A DNA stretch of 64,000 nt from NCBI GenBank assembly GCA_027924585.1, contig BSBM01000068.1:11184001-11248000 (forward strand), in the 5' to 3' direction. Under the pieces are notes generated by a model that did not search any database, was not told the DNA's origin, and was given only the letters and a program-made list of their open reading frames with translations. Below, one piece after another: positions 1-11,404 of this stretch (positions are counted from its first letter, which is position 1; every line of letters begins with the position of its first letter). Source of the DNA: Larix kaempferi (lineage: Eukaryota; Streptophyta; Pinopsida; Pinales; Pinaceae). The translations under genes were made by a program, and so were the position numbers.

Positions 1-144
1 ATATACTGCAGGAAAAACAAAGCTCATTGACGTATTTCATAATTGTGATTTCTTAATATTTGTGAACTGACACAAAAATTTTACAATTTCAATTTTTAAG
101 AATTTTTTGAAACAATTAAAATAGTTAATCACAATAAGTGGTTG

Positions 145-260
145 GTCTTAACACTATGAAAAGTATCAATATTTAGATGTGGCTCTATGTAGTAGTGAGA
201 TCGTCTTTACACTATGAAAAGTATCAATTTTTAGATGTGGCTCTATGTAGTAGTGAGATC
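145..260. repeat. 58-bp direct tandem repeat, two copies
   Basis: Two adjacent copies, 145-202 and 203-260, differ at only a few bases. Each contains the string actatgaaaagtatcaat and ends in gtagtgagatc. There is no coding content. It looks like a simple local duplication in AT-rich DNA. Confidence 0.85.
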
Positions 261-750
261 TTAAGGTATTCCATGTAGTGTTGATACATGTTTAAAATGC
301 ATTATTGCATTGACAATTTCATTTCAAAAGACTCCATGGCTTGTATTATTTTTATAGATTATGTGTTAATCTTGGTATCATTTCAGATGTTATTATTATA
401 CACAAACATAATTTTAAATTTTAAAAAATTCTTGTGGTTCCAATTTTTTAATTTAACGTTGATAAATTAAAATAAATAAAAATAATTAAAATTTAAAATT
501 TAGCTACAATATAACACAATTTGTCATGGGCTTCAACCCAACTCTCATTGCAAAGCAACAAGTCCATAAGGCAGGGACTTGCTGCTTTGCTGCTTCTCTT
601 GTATTATCATAGGAATTAATTATAATGAGATGGTTTCATTCCCTTTTTATTATATCAAGACAAGACAATAAACTATTTTTTGAGGCTATGAAATTCTACA
701 CTCAGACTTCCAAGGAATTCATGTCATTTAAAATTTTAATCTGTGTGAAC
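261..750. other. AT-rich non-coding stretch downstream of the MetAP2 pseudogene
   Basis: No reading frame with recognisable similarity is seen on either strand. The only structure noted is a 16-bp inverted repeat at 550-590. If the MetAP2 pseudogene once extended further on the minus strand, its next exon would lie here, but I could not find one. Confidence 0.5.
550..590. repeat. Short inverted repeat (hairpin-forming)
   Basis: Arms 550-565 (gcaaagcaacaagtcc) and 575-590 (ggacttgctgctttgc) are complementary over 16 bp with one G.T-type mismatch, around a 9-nt loop. No poly-T tract or gene boundary accompanies it, so no terminator or RNA role can be assigned. Confidence 0.6.
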
Positions 751-839
751 CTTCAATGTGTGCCACATTCCAACTTCATGGCATCATCATTCTAAAGAAC
801 AGTTTGATACCTATGTTTGGTGTCCAATGTGCAGCTACC
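751..839 (-). pseudogene. MAP2: MetAP2 pseudogene, exon C (VAAHWTPN region)
   Basis: It follows a minus-strand acceptor ending in ATAG. It reads VAAHWTPNIG, keeping the catalytic His. A frameshift follows, then a stop where Gln is expected, then NDDAMKLECGTH. Exon end 751 is inferred from the usual exon boundary after THIDG; the donor here (GTTCAC) is poor. Confidence 0.8.
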
Positions 840-962
840 CTATAAATGCACAATAGTTTATTCAGAACTAAAAACAAAACACGACAACTTTTTCAAATCA
901 AAATGCATTATATATTATGCACCTAATGTCAGCAATCTAACAAAAAATACTGATAAATGCAC

Positions 963-1108
<146 letters not shown>

Positions 1109-1258
1109 CTTGCAATACATAGTTACCGAACAAAAACAATCAAATAGAACTTTTCTCTAAAAAATTATCAATCCATAACGTGTTGAGTAATTACTTCAAA
1201 AAATTAAAAAGGAACCTTAAAATAAAAAAAGAATATAATACAATCTCATTCATACAAC

Positions 1259-1974
1259 TGTTCGGATATCCACATCATCATTTTCAGGATGTTGCATGCA
1301 ATTAGGGTTTGCATGCAAATTCTAGGGTTTGCATGCATCTCAGTCACTAGGTTGATGCCTCCAGCACCTTATCCACTTCATTCTAGCACCCGGGAGCTCC
1401 TTCCATCAGAGTTTTAGCCCTTCTAGTCATGAAGGCGCCCACTTCTCACCTATTGCTAGAGAAGGGCACACTTCTTCACCTACCCACTTAGTTTACACTC
1501 ACTTAGCTCAGATTCTCCTTGATATGAGGCTAGTTTCACTCCCGACTGATTGTTTCACTCCGTTGGACCTCCAGATTGACTAGATGACTTGTTCTGACTT
1601 CAGTTAAGCCTCCCATGCACCCTCCACTAAGCCTCCTTCCCTATATCAGTGCTACACACTTCAATTACACTTGTTACACTCAGTTAGACTCAGATTGACA
1701 CCTGGATGACTGGTTCTTGTGCATTGATGACCACCACTGATTGATGATGAGTACTCCTAGTTGAAGCCAAGCTACACCATTTCAGTAATTCGAATGACCT
1801 CCTTAGTCAATTCGAATTGTTCAGTCATTGTTACTGTATTGTATTGTAATTATTCACCCTCATTGGGATATTGAGCACTGATGCACGTTTTGCACAGTTT
1901 TACACCATATTTTCTATGTTCATCTGTTGTGATTGATTTACTTGTTCATTAGATCTGCTGTGACTAATTTTACA
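1259..1974 (+). repeat. Copia-1 5' LTR (716 bp)
   Basis: It starts TGTTCGGATATCC and ends CTAATTTTACA, immediately before the primer site. It contains a short internal duplication of tagggtttgcatgca that the 3' LTR lacks, which explains the 9-bp length difference. Confidence 0.96.
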
Positions 1975-1986
1975 TGGTATCAGAGC
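1975..1986 (+). other. Copia-1 primer binding site
   Basis: TGGTATCAGAGC directly abuts the LTR end. It is the standard plant Copia primer site, complementary to the 3' end of initiator Met-tRNA. Confidence 0.95.
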
Positions 1987-2355
1987 CATTGCAGGGACAA
2001 GATCTCTTTTCTACAAGTGTTCTCCAAGGATATTTGAGTGAATTTACTCAAAATTACAAAAGTTTTGGCATGAAAGATCTCAAGAGCATTCGCTCCTGTG
2101 CATGCAAAGCATAAAAATACTTCCAATACCACTCCAGAAGCTTGAGTTTTCCACATAAATCCTAGATTTGATACATTGGACCCATTCAACATTGCTTAAT
2201 CTCCAATCCCAGGTGTGATGCAGTCTAAAAGGGTGGATTGTTCGACCTCACTGTTCTTGTATTGATTGTGATTTGCAGGTTCTTGTCTCCTTCAATTACA
2301 TTCTCTACCTTGCTTTTGCAAGTCTTTCTACATCAAAGTGCACTCGCTCCTAGCA

Positions 2356-3170
2356 ATGGAATACTCTTCTTCAAAGCCTATCTTCACTCCCTTCAACTAT
2401 TTTGATTGGAAAGATGATATGGAGATCATATTACGTTCAAAATGATTCTATAAAGTCACAGTTGGCATCGAATTGGAGCCAAGCACATTGTCAGAAAGAA
2501 CAAAACACTATAACAAGCTTGATGAAGCTTATGGTCTTCTTTGCCTCTCTATTTCCAAAGATGTTCACTTCCATCTTAGTGGATTGAAGACTCCAAAATC
2601 AATATGGGAGCAACTTGAAACACTTTTTGGAAAGCAGGACGAGCTTAGGGATTTTTAATTAGAGAATGAATTGATTGCTCTTAGTCCTCAGAATTTTGAG
2701 ACCATCAATGAGTTTTTCACAAAATTCAAGCACTTGACATTGCAGTTGAAGAATAGTGGAGTTATCAAAGAGGATAATTAATTGATCCTCTCTATTCTCA
2801 CCAAGCTTGGTAATGACTATTCGGTATTTGTCTCTACTTTCAATTCCGGTTAGCTAACTACCCCGAATTGGAAGATGCCTACCTTGAATGCCTTCATTGA
2901 GTCTGTCACAAAAGAGCATGATAAGTTGATTCAAATGGGGTCCATAAACTCCAAAGATTCAGCCCTATTTGTTTCAAGGACCCAAGAATTCGAATGGTAA
3001 AGGAAAAAAAAAAGAAAGAGAAGCCCAAATTCGAACCTCACAAGCAAAGAGAGAAAGGCAAGTAGGCGGATGCACCATCTAGTTCGAAATTCAATCAAAA
3101 GGGTAAAGAGGGTAAGGAAAAATCTAAATGTACTTATTGCAACCATGTCTTTCATCCCGAAATTTCATGC
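2356..3170 (+). pseudogene. Copia-1 gag remnant
   Basis: Starts ATG at 2356 (MEYSSSKPIFTPFNYFDW) and follows the plant Copia Gag pattern (Gag-polypeptide/UBN2-like helical region). It is broken by TGA at 2443, TAA at 2656 and further stops. A frame change falls near the A-rich run at 3000-3015. A CCHC zinc knuckle (C-x2-C-x4-H-x4-C, 3129-3170) survives in the pol frame, so the knuckle and protease are read together. Gag packages element RNA into virus-like particles in the cytoplasm. Confidence 0.85.
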
Positions 3171-6100
3171 ATGAAGAAGACTATAGATCAAATGGCCCTC
3201 CTTTTGGAAAAGAATAACATAACTCTTCCTGACGGTGCAAGGAAGAAGGATAGGAATGATGATCATGAAAGAGGACAAGCACTCATGGCAACTGTTTCGA
3301 AGCCCACTACTCTTTTGATATATTTAGGTGCCTCGAATCATATGGCTACAAATATTGATTCTTTTTCTTCATTTGATCCAAACAGCTCCATGCCCATCCA
3401 TTTGGTAGATGACTCAAAAATTTCTTCAAAGGGCAAAGGTACAATCCATGTAGATCATGGAAGCTTTCAGAATGTTCTCTATGTGCCTTCTTTGGCTTCA
3501 AATATTCTTTCTGTGTATCAAATGACACACACTGGTGAACCGAAGCAAGTTACATCCAGCCCTAATACAGTTGAAATTTTTGATATCAAAAGTGGAAGAC
3601 TTATTGCAGTCGGAAAGGCGAACCACATTGCAAAATGCTATGAGTTTTCACACTTTATTCCGCTTGCAAATCCCACTGCTCTTCTCACACATGGTAATGA
3701 GGTTAGTAGGATTTGGCATGAAAGATTTGGATATCTTAATTATAATTATTTGCTGCTGTTATCAAACAAATCCATGGTAGATGGTCTTCCACAACTCCGT
3801 TCCTCGAAGGGAATATGCACCGGTTGCATTATTGGGAAGCACCCCGAGCACAGATTCGACCATGGCAAAGCTAGTAGAGCTTATACAGTTTTGGTGCTGA
3901 TACATTCTGATATCAGTGGCCTGCTGCCCAATATGTCATTAAATGGTTTAAGGTATGTTTTGACATTTATTGATGATCTTTCCCGCTTTACATGGGTATT
4001 TTTTCTCAAAAACAGGTTAGAAGTGCTTGGAAAATTCAAGGATTTTAAGGCTTGTGTTGAGACCGCCATTGAGAGCAAGATCAAAGCTCTTAGATATGAT
4101 AATGGTGGAGAATATATCAAGGCCGAGTTGCTGCAACTTTGTGCCGAAAGAGGAATTCAAACCCAACATACAGTTCCCTACACACCTCAGTAGAACGACG
4201 TAGTGGAAAGGAAAAATCGGTCACTGAAAGAGATGGCTACTTGCATGATTGAGTCAAAAGGTTTGGCTGCAAATATTTGGGCTAAAGCAATTAATGTTGC
4301 TGCATACATTCATAACCAAGTTCCACATTCATCCGTGAAAGGTATGACTCCTTTCAAAGCATTCTTTGGTCACAAACCGGATGTGTCAAATTTGAGAGCT
4401 TTTGGCTCTACTGCATGGGCTAGAATGCCTTCCAAGAAGAGACGAGCTTTGGATCCACAAAGTATTGAGAGAATATTGATAGGATATGGGGAAGACTCAA
4501 AGGCATATAAACTCATGGATATAAGATCCAAAAAGATATTCATAGAGCACGGTGTGCAATTTGAAGAACCGCTTCAAGAATTGCAACTAGTTGAGGAAGA
4601 AACTGTTGTTTCACAACCATCACCAGAAGAAGATTCGAGTAGCGATAATGAAAGTATTGGTTCTGATATTTCTAATATTTTAGCAGCACATGATGTTCAT
4701 GACATATCAGGTTTGAAATCTGACCATTATGATCCTCCTCAGTTACCAAAGTCGGCCCAAAACACTCTTCAATCTGCTGGTTCGAATATTGGAAATCCTG
4801 CTGATCCAAGACGAACAAGAGCAGACTTTCAAAGAGCAGGTATGGATCTTTCTATTTCTGATCCATTACTTCCTGAGATTTGTTATTTGATGACTGGTTC
4901 AGATTCCACAACATACTATCATGCCCACTGAGATCCGAGATGGCAAAGTGCCATGGATGAAGAGTACAGTTCTCTTCAAAAGAACAATACATGGGAGCTA
5001 GTTTCTCTTCCACCTAGAAGAAAATTAGTCCAATGTAAATGGGTCTACCGCACGAAAGTTGCTGCTGATGGCTCTATCAGCAAATACAAAGCAAGGTTGG
5101 TGGAAAAATGTTTCTCCCAAGTCCAAGGAGTGGACTACATTGAGACCTTTGCATCGGTTGCAAAGATGGATTCCATCCGCCTAGTTTTGGCAATTTCTGC
5201 ATCCAAGCACTGGGAAGTGCACCACATGGATGTGAAGAGTGCTTTTCTACATGGATATCTTGCTGAAGAGGTATATATGAAGCAAACAGAAGGTTATACA
5301 TCATATCCATCATTAGTTTGTAGATTGAAGAATTCTTTGTATGGTTTAAAACAGGCCCCAAGAGCTTGGTATGCAAAGATGGACTCCTTTCTTCTTTCTC
5401 AGAATTTCAAAAGATGCAAATTTGATCCAAATGTGTACCTACAGCAAGGTAAATGTAATTTGTTGGTTATTGTACTTTATGTTGATGATTTTCTCATTAC
5501 TGGTAGCACTCTTACTTCAATAAACAAGCTAAAAACTGCCTTAAATATAGCTTTTGACATGAGCAATTTGGGCTTGCTGAGTCACTTTTTGGGCTTGGAG
5601 ATAGCTCAAAATTTTGATGGGATCACTATATCTCATAAAAAGTATGCTTCTGACCTGTTATTGAAGTTTAATATGGCTGAATGTAAGGCATTCCAATTCC
5701 CATTCCTCTCAGGAATCAGTCTTGAGGAGGGAAATTCTACACCGCTTGCAGATTGCACTATGTATCGACAGTTGATTGGTTCACTACTATACTTGACACA
5801 CTTTAGGCCTGATATATCTTATGTCGTGATTGTTGTATCAAGGTATATGCAGCAGCCCCATGAGATTCATTGGCGGGCAGCCAAGAGGATCTTGCAGTAT
5901 GTGCAAGGTACGAAACATTTTGGCATATATTATGTTGCATATTCTGAGCTAGATTTCATTGGTTTTACTGATTCAGATTGGGTAGGTGATAGCATAGATC
6001 GGAAGTCCACTTCTGGATATTTTTTCATGATTGGACATGGGCCTATTTGTTGGTCAAGCAAAAATCAGGCAGCCATTGCACTTTCTTCAGCAGAGGCAGA

Positions 6101-6440
6101 GTATCAAGAGGCAGTCAATGCCTGCATTCAGGCAGTTTGGTTGCAGGGTATTCTTTCTGAGTTTGGTTTTGGTGGCACTACTTCGAATGTCTTCTTTTGT
6201 GACAATCAAAGTGCTTTCAAGATATCCATAGATCCAGTTCAGCAGTAGAGGACCAAACACATTGAGATTCATATGCACTACATTCGAGAGTTGGTGTATG
6301 ATCGCACCATCATTCTGTAATATTGCCCTACCGATGAGCAAATTGCATACATCTTCACCAAGAGCTTCACTAAGAAGAAGTTCTCTTACCTCCGTTCACT
6401 ATTGGGGGTGAGTTATATCATGGTGGAGACAGATTGATCC
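3171..6440 (+). pseudogene. Copia-1 pol: protease, integrase, reverse transcriptase, RNase H
   Basis: Three long open blocks in order. First, 3171-4193: protease followed by integrase, with the zinc-binding WHERFG...CTGC region, HSD and RYDNGGEY for the first two acidic residues. Second, 4203-4931: the rest of integrase with VVERKNR carrying the Glu. Third, 4953-6248: reverse transcriptase with LYVDD and RNase H with SDW and RKSTSGY. The protease active site, normally DSGAS, reads YLGAS, so the catalytic Asp codon is TAT at 3321-3323. TAG at 4192-4194 replaces a Gln in the usual PQQNG motif, TGA at 4929 splits IN from RT, and TAG at 6246 precedes a still readable tail to about 6437. The blocks are long, so decay is modest. 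Confidence 0.93.
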
Positions 6441-6452
6441 ATTATTATGTTT

Positions 6453-6467
6453 TAGCTTGAGGGGGGG
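6453..6467 (+). repeat. Second, upstream copy of the Copia-1 polypurine-tract motif
   Basis: The 15-mer TAGCTTGAGGGGGGG here is identical to the one at 6600-6614 that abuts the 3' LTR. It lies 147 bp upstream, just after the end of pol. Confidence 0.85.
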
Positions 6468-6599
6468 CTTTCTTCCCACTAGGTTTTTCCTCTTTCCTCA
6501 CTTAGCTTATTTTCAACATTTCTTTTTTATTATTGTATTGGGGTGACCTTTGGTCTTAGTAACCAGGGCCCTACATTATTTTTTTTGCACATCATAGTC

Positions 6600-6614
6600 T
6601 AGCTTGAGGGGGGG
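6600..6614 (+). other. Copia-1 polypurine tract
   Basis: TAGCTTGAGGGGGGG ends immediately before the TG of the 3' LTR, the position from which plus-strand DNA synthesis is primed. Confidence 0.92.
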
Positions 6615-7321
6615 TGTTCGGATATCCACATCATTATTTTCAGGACCTTGCATGCAATTAGGGTTTGCATGCATTTTGCATACATCCCAGTCACCAGGTT
6701 GATGCCTCCAGCACCTTATCCACTTCATTCTAGCACTAGGGAGCTCCTTCCATCAGAGTTTTATCCCTCCTAGTCATGAAGGCGCCCACTTCTCACCTAC
6801 TGATAGAAAAGGGCACACTTCTTCACCTACCCACTCAGTTTACACTCAGTTAGCTCTGCTTCTCCTTGATTTGAGGCTAGTTTCACTCCCGACTGACTAT
6901 TTCACTCTGTTGGACCTCCAGATTGACTAGATGACTTGTTCTGACTTCCGTTAAGCCTCCCATGCGCCCTCCACTGAGCCTCCTTCCCTATATCAGTGCT
7001 ACACACTTCAGTTACACTTGTTACACTCAGTTAGACTCAGATTGACACCTGGATGACTGGTTCTTGTGCATTGATGACCACCACTGATTGATGATGAGGA
7101 CTCCTAGTTGGAGCCAAGCTACACCATTTCAGTAATTCGAATGACCTCCTTAGTCAATTCGAATTGCTCAGTCATTGTTACTGTATTGTATTGTAATTAT
7201 TCACCCTCATTGGGATATTGAGCACTGATGCATATTTTGCACAGTTTTACACCATATTTTCTATGTTCATCTGTTGTGATTGATTTACTTGTTCATTAGA
7301 TCTGCTGTGACTAATTTTACA
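6615..7321 (+). repeat. Copia-1 3' LTR (707 bp)
   Basis: Begins TGTTCGGATATCC and ends TTTTACA, followed by the ACAAC target duplication at 7322-7326. It is colinear with 1259-1974. Confidence 0.96.
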
Positions 7322-7403
7322 ACAACCAATAGATGAAAACCAATCATTTAATAACATGCTCCAGAATAAAACATATTAGTTTAATTCATGGTTGAAGAAT
7401 TAC

Positions 7404-7503
7404 TTGTCGATGCACCTGTGCAGCTTGATGTACAACATTGTAGATGGGCTTTTCCAATCTTTCCTGCTCGCGCTTCTCCTCCAATGTTACTCTCCAAATA
7501 TTA
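7404..7503 (-). pseudogene. MAP2: MetAP2 pseudogene, exon A ([15 protein letters not shown] region)
   Basis: It lies between a minus-strand acceptor ctatag and a donor CAA|GTAATT. It reads [18 protein letters not shown] and on to AAQVHRQ without a stop. This matches the segment just before the MetAP2 catalytic domain. The frame continues into exon B across the Copia-1 insertion. Confidence 0.88.
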
Positions 7504-8487
7504 CTATAGAATCATAACCCAATGTTCAGACTATAGATAAGAAAACTAAAAGCAAATTCCAATTCTAGCTGCTACAAAGAATACCTATCTCCATTCTGTC
7601 TGTATTATGTCTGTAGTAAGGCCTCTATTGCAATATGTTGTCAGTATATAGAAACCACCATGAGTGAACCAGTTCCAAATGGGATTTCCTATATTCTATA
7701 TGCCTATTCAGGTAATTCCCAGTGATCAATTTAAAATACAAACATATTACAAAAGGAAACTTACATAACAATTGTTTCTCAAGCTACAACCATAGGGAAA
7801 AAGGAGGAAATCACAAAAACAATATAGCATCAATTCGACAGGAGGAGGTATGTTTTCAATAAGAAGTCATATTGAAAATTTGATTTTTTGAAACACAAAC
7901 AAAAGACAACTAGATGTCGACTTTGTGCAAAAATAATGTGGATGTTGATAGGCATGCCGATAAGGTTCAACTGAAGAATGTTCTTTCTTAATCTCAATTA
8001 AGAGATTTCCTTATTAATCTTAAGCTGTTTATTGATATCATCATCAGATAAATTAAATTAATTTGTCAACCCATAATATTTTTTCAGTAGCTACAAATTA
8101 ATACTAATATTTAAATCCACCAGAGCCTGTAAACGCTTCTATGACAAAAAAATAAGGTATCTATGTCAAAAAATTCGGATTCCAAGCATGAAGTTGGACC
8201 CTGCTATAGTGAAAATTAGTTGCTGGCATGTGATGCAAAGGAGTGAGCTGTAAGAAGTTTGTACATTTACACTAACCTAGATCAGGGCCTCAGGCCATTT
8301 GATGAAGACAGAGTAGCTTAGGAACAACGTGATTGCTTTGTTCAAAGGCCCGAAAATCTAAGATCGAGCAAAAAAAAACCCAAAATCCTTGATTGCTTGT
8401 TCCACAGGCCCAAAATCCTGAAATTTGAAGAAACCCAAAATCGTTAAGCATGATAACAACCAAATGGAAAACATCATATATATATAT
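7504..8487. other. Non-coding DNA upstream of the MetAP2 exons
   Basis: I looked for the N-terminal MetAP2 exons on the minus strand and found none I could support. There is a partial direct repeat around 8327-8420 (gattgcttTGTTC followed by aggcccRaaaatc, twice). Confidence 0.4.
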
Positions 8488-8849
8488 GGGGCTAATTAAA
8501 TTGAAAATAAATTTCACTCCGTATATTATGGACGAATTTACAAAAAAAAAACGATTTCCATGATAGCTCAAGGGCTAATTTACCAAAGGGAAACTACCAT
8601 TCTACAAATTTGGGCAAATTAGAGGGAGCGGGCTTATTTTATAGGCGATGGGAGCTCCAAATCTAATCAAACAAGGGATAAATGGTTATATTTACGGTCT
8701 CTTTATATATTTTATGGGGCTAATGTTCCATTTATTAAAAATAAATATATAAAAATTGGGCTAATCATAGTAAATGATGGTTTAATTAAAAAATAGCCCA
8801 CTAAAATATTAAAACCCCTAAATTTAGCCCATGGGCTAAGATTAGCCCC
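8488..8849. mobile_element. Possible MITE with ggggctaat/attagcccc ends
   Basis: A perfect 9-bp inverted pair, ggggctaat at 8488-8496 and attagcccc at 8841-8849, bounds 362 bp of AT-rich, non-coding DNA. A third copy of ggggctaat lies inside at about 8716. No convincing target duplication is visible, so this could be chance or an internal palindrome. Confidence 0.25.
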
Positions 8850-8863
8850 TAAAATTTTCCTTG

Positions 8864-10834
8864 TTTGGGTTTATTGGGTCCGTAACTCTAAGAGCAGAGT
8901 CTCTACCCTAACATGGCAATTTTGTAAAGTTTTTGGGGTGTAAAACGTTTCCCGTTGTTAATGGCATTCCTCATGGTTAATCCCAAAGGTAAATCAGAGG
9001 TCTTCTTAGTGCTAAAGGCTACCAAAGAAAAATCTCGCTGGTTTCTGCGACTCAAACTCGATTACCTTGACCACCTCATGCTTCTTTTAACCAAGTAAGG
9101 AAAAGAAACAAAAAATAATCATCATTTACTTTGTTAAACCTCCGGTCGCCGGGACTAAAGGTTGAAAACCTTCTTGTAGGAAGAGGAGGAATAAGGGCAT
9201 CCAGGAGGATCCGACCCCTGGTCTTCTCTGCTATTCAAACAAGGTAAAAGTAACGATACATGTTTTACATTGTTCAATTATTTACATAATTATTATGGTT
9301 ATGATTGCAAGCAAGTGGTTGCATGTTAAGGAGCGCCAACGAGGATGGCAACAAGGTCACCTTCTCCCAAGCCCGCGTCTTAAAACGCTAAGGTAAACAT
9401 GATTCTTCACTCTACTTAATCACTCATTTTTATTTACACTCGGTCACTGACTAACCCGAGATTACATGTTGCAGGTGGCTCTTGGTCGGGTTTTGGAGAC
9501 GTGAAAAGGATTTAGGCTTTCATCTCCTTGCAAGATAAGTTATTGTGTGTGTGTGGTTGCAGCCTCTCTGTTCCAGCATATATATATATATATATATATA
9601 TAACTTGCTTGTGCGTTTATCGCTTTGTTCTATGAATTGAATGTTTATCTTGGGTGCCATCATGGATGGCTTACCACCCCTTTGGTTAACCTGTAATCTT
9701 ATTTAATTATTTTTTATTTTTTTTAAGAGTGGATGCCATCACTGATGGACTTACATCCACAAGGATCACATATCCATCTGTTTAATATTTGATACTATTT
9801 AATGTTAAAGCAACCCTTAGGGTCTTTGCCAATTTCGTAATTAAGGGTTTTCTGTGCAACGATACCTATCAAGATTTTTGTTCTAAGAAGTAACAGGTTT
9901 AGTTGTGCGATTATGATAGATATTAATAGCCATCGTGGAAGATGATCCATGTTTTTGTGTAGAAACCCTGACATTCATCGGGACTGCTAATTAATTAATG
10001 AATGGATGTTTTGATTCTTGTAATTACTTATGATTACAATATTTGATATAGTTGACTATTTATAATTTTAATTATGGCATTTGTAGTTATTCCACTTTAG
10101 GTCACGATCAATCCATCTCTAGCATTTTCGATCTGTAACAGGGGTTTATAAAATGGAGTACATTTAAAAATATTTTCGTTCTAAGGAGGCCTCTCGGCTC
10201 TTGATCATATTCTAGTATTTTTGTTTCTAGTTTTATGCAGAGGAATGCTTGACTGCATTAATTGATATACTTTGTTTTGGCGCTATTTCTGTAAATTTGT
10301 TATAAAATATAAATCGGTTCTAATTTTTAAAAATAGTTTATAGTAACCTATTATACTATGGTCATAAGCAACATATTCGCTCTAAAATTGGATCTTTTTG
10401 CTCAAAATTTCCTAAATGGTTTAAACAACTCGTATAACACGAAGTCTCCATTTGGATATGGATGCCTGAACAAAGATTCATTAGGAATCCTGGAATTTAA
10501 GATTATTTTACAGACGTAAAAAATAAATGAGGGAAAAAAATACATAGATTTGAAAACATAAATAGGAAAGGTTTGAGCAGATACTTAATAGATCAATATT
10601 CTCTAGAGATGCATAAGAGATCAATAGTCCATGTAGATGCATAGTAAATTTCTACTAAAAGGAATATTTGTGATTCAAAGTTTAAAATGGAAATCCTAAA
10701 AATAAATAATTACGATTCATAACTAAAAAGGAAAATCCTACTGCAACTAGTTTTATATAGATAAGAAATAGGACAAGGAACCTAGCACCACTGTCAGGAA
10801 ACTAGAAATGAAATAGCCATTCCTCCCAACCAAC
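8864..10834 (-). repeat. Gypsy-1 3' LTR, first part (truncated at 8864)
   Basis: Colinear with 23,740-25,723 of the intact LTR. It includes a (TA)n tract at 9578-9602 that is much longer than in the partner. Homology stops at about 8864, where unrelated DNA begins; the missing LTR end corresponds to 22,966-23,740. It is followed directly by the Copia-2 insertion after the target site ccaac. Confidence 0.92.
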
Positions 10835-11392
10835 TGTTGATGTATATGTAACTTCGGAATGTATTTCACATATATGTATATTGTATTCCTATAGAGATGT
10901 TATTATTCCTCTATACGGAAGTGTTTGTATTCCTATAGAGATGTTATTATTCCTCTATATGGAAGTGTCGTCATTTATATTGTAAGTGTCGTAACTTATA
11001 CTTGATGGGTTATTAGACCACCTTGTTGGGGTCGGCCATGTATAAGTCATGTGGGTCGAAGGGTTATTATACCACCCTATTGGGGGTTGGCTATGTGGGT
11101 CAAAGGGTTATTAGACCATCCTATTGGGTGTGGAGAGTGGCGCACTTGTGGAGGAGGAGGCTCTACTACTAGGAGAAGACTATCTCTTGTATTCTGGTTG
11201 TATCATTGCTCTATCTATCTCTGAGGAAGTTATTGGGGCTTTTCACCTTTATGGTTTTCCCCAAGTAAACTCTGTGTCTCTTGTGTGCTTGCATTATTGT
11301 GTCCATGATTGATATGCTGTAGATTTGTTGTACATGTTGTTCTCTTAGTTAAGATCCTAGATCAGATTGAAGTAAATTCTGAAAATTTAACA
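10835..11392 (+). repeat. Copia-2 5' LTR (558 bp), core promoter deleted
   Basis: About 97% like the 3' LTR by eye over its first 300 bp, but it lacks the 132 bp that in the 3' LTR lie between TGT at 17,206-17,208 and TGT at 17,338-17,340. The missing piece contains the only good TATA box. The length difference (690 minus 558) equals the deletion exactly. Confidence 0.95.
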
Positions 11393-11404
11393 TGGTATCA
11401 GAGC
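11393..11404 (+). other. Copia-2 primer binding site
   Basis: TGGTATCAGAGC follows the LTR end directly, complementary to initiator Met-tRNA. Confidence 0.95.

Larger units (their letters stand above)
1259..7321 (+). mobile_element. Copia-1: full-length Ty1/Copia LTR retrotransposon
   Basis: A complete structure: LTR 1259-1974, Met-tRNA-type primer site at 1975, gag-pol on the plus strand in the order Gag, PR, IN, RT, RNase H, a polypurine tract ending at 6614, and LTR 6615-7321. The 5-bp target duplication ACAAC is perfect (1254-1258 and 7322-7326). The LTRs begin TGTTCGG and end TTTTACA and are about 95% alike by eye. Several stops and a frameshift make it non-autonomous today. It sits in an intron of the MetAP2 pseudogene, in antisense orientation to it. 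Confidence 0.97.

Noticed and set aside
9578-9602. (TA)n tract as a regulatory element
   Set aside because: It is a microsatellite expansion in one Gypsy-1 LTR; the partner has a short version.
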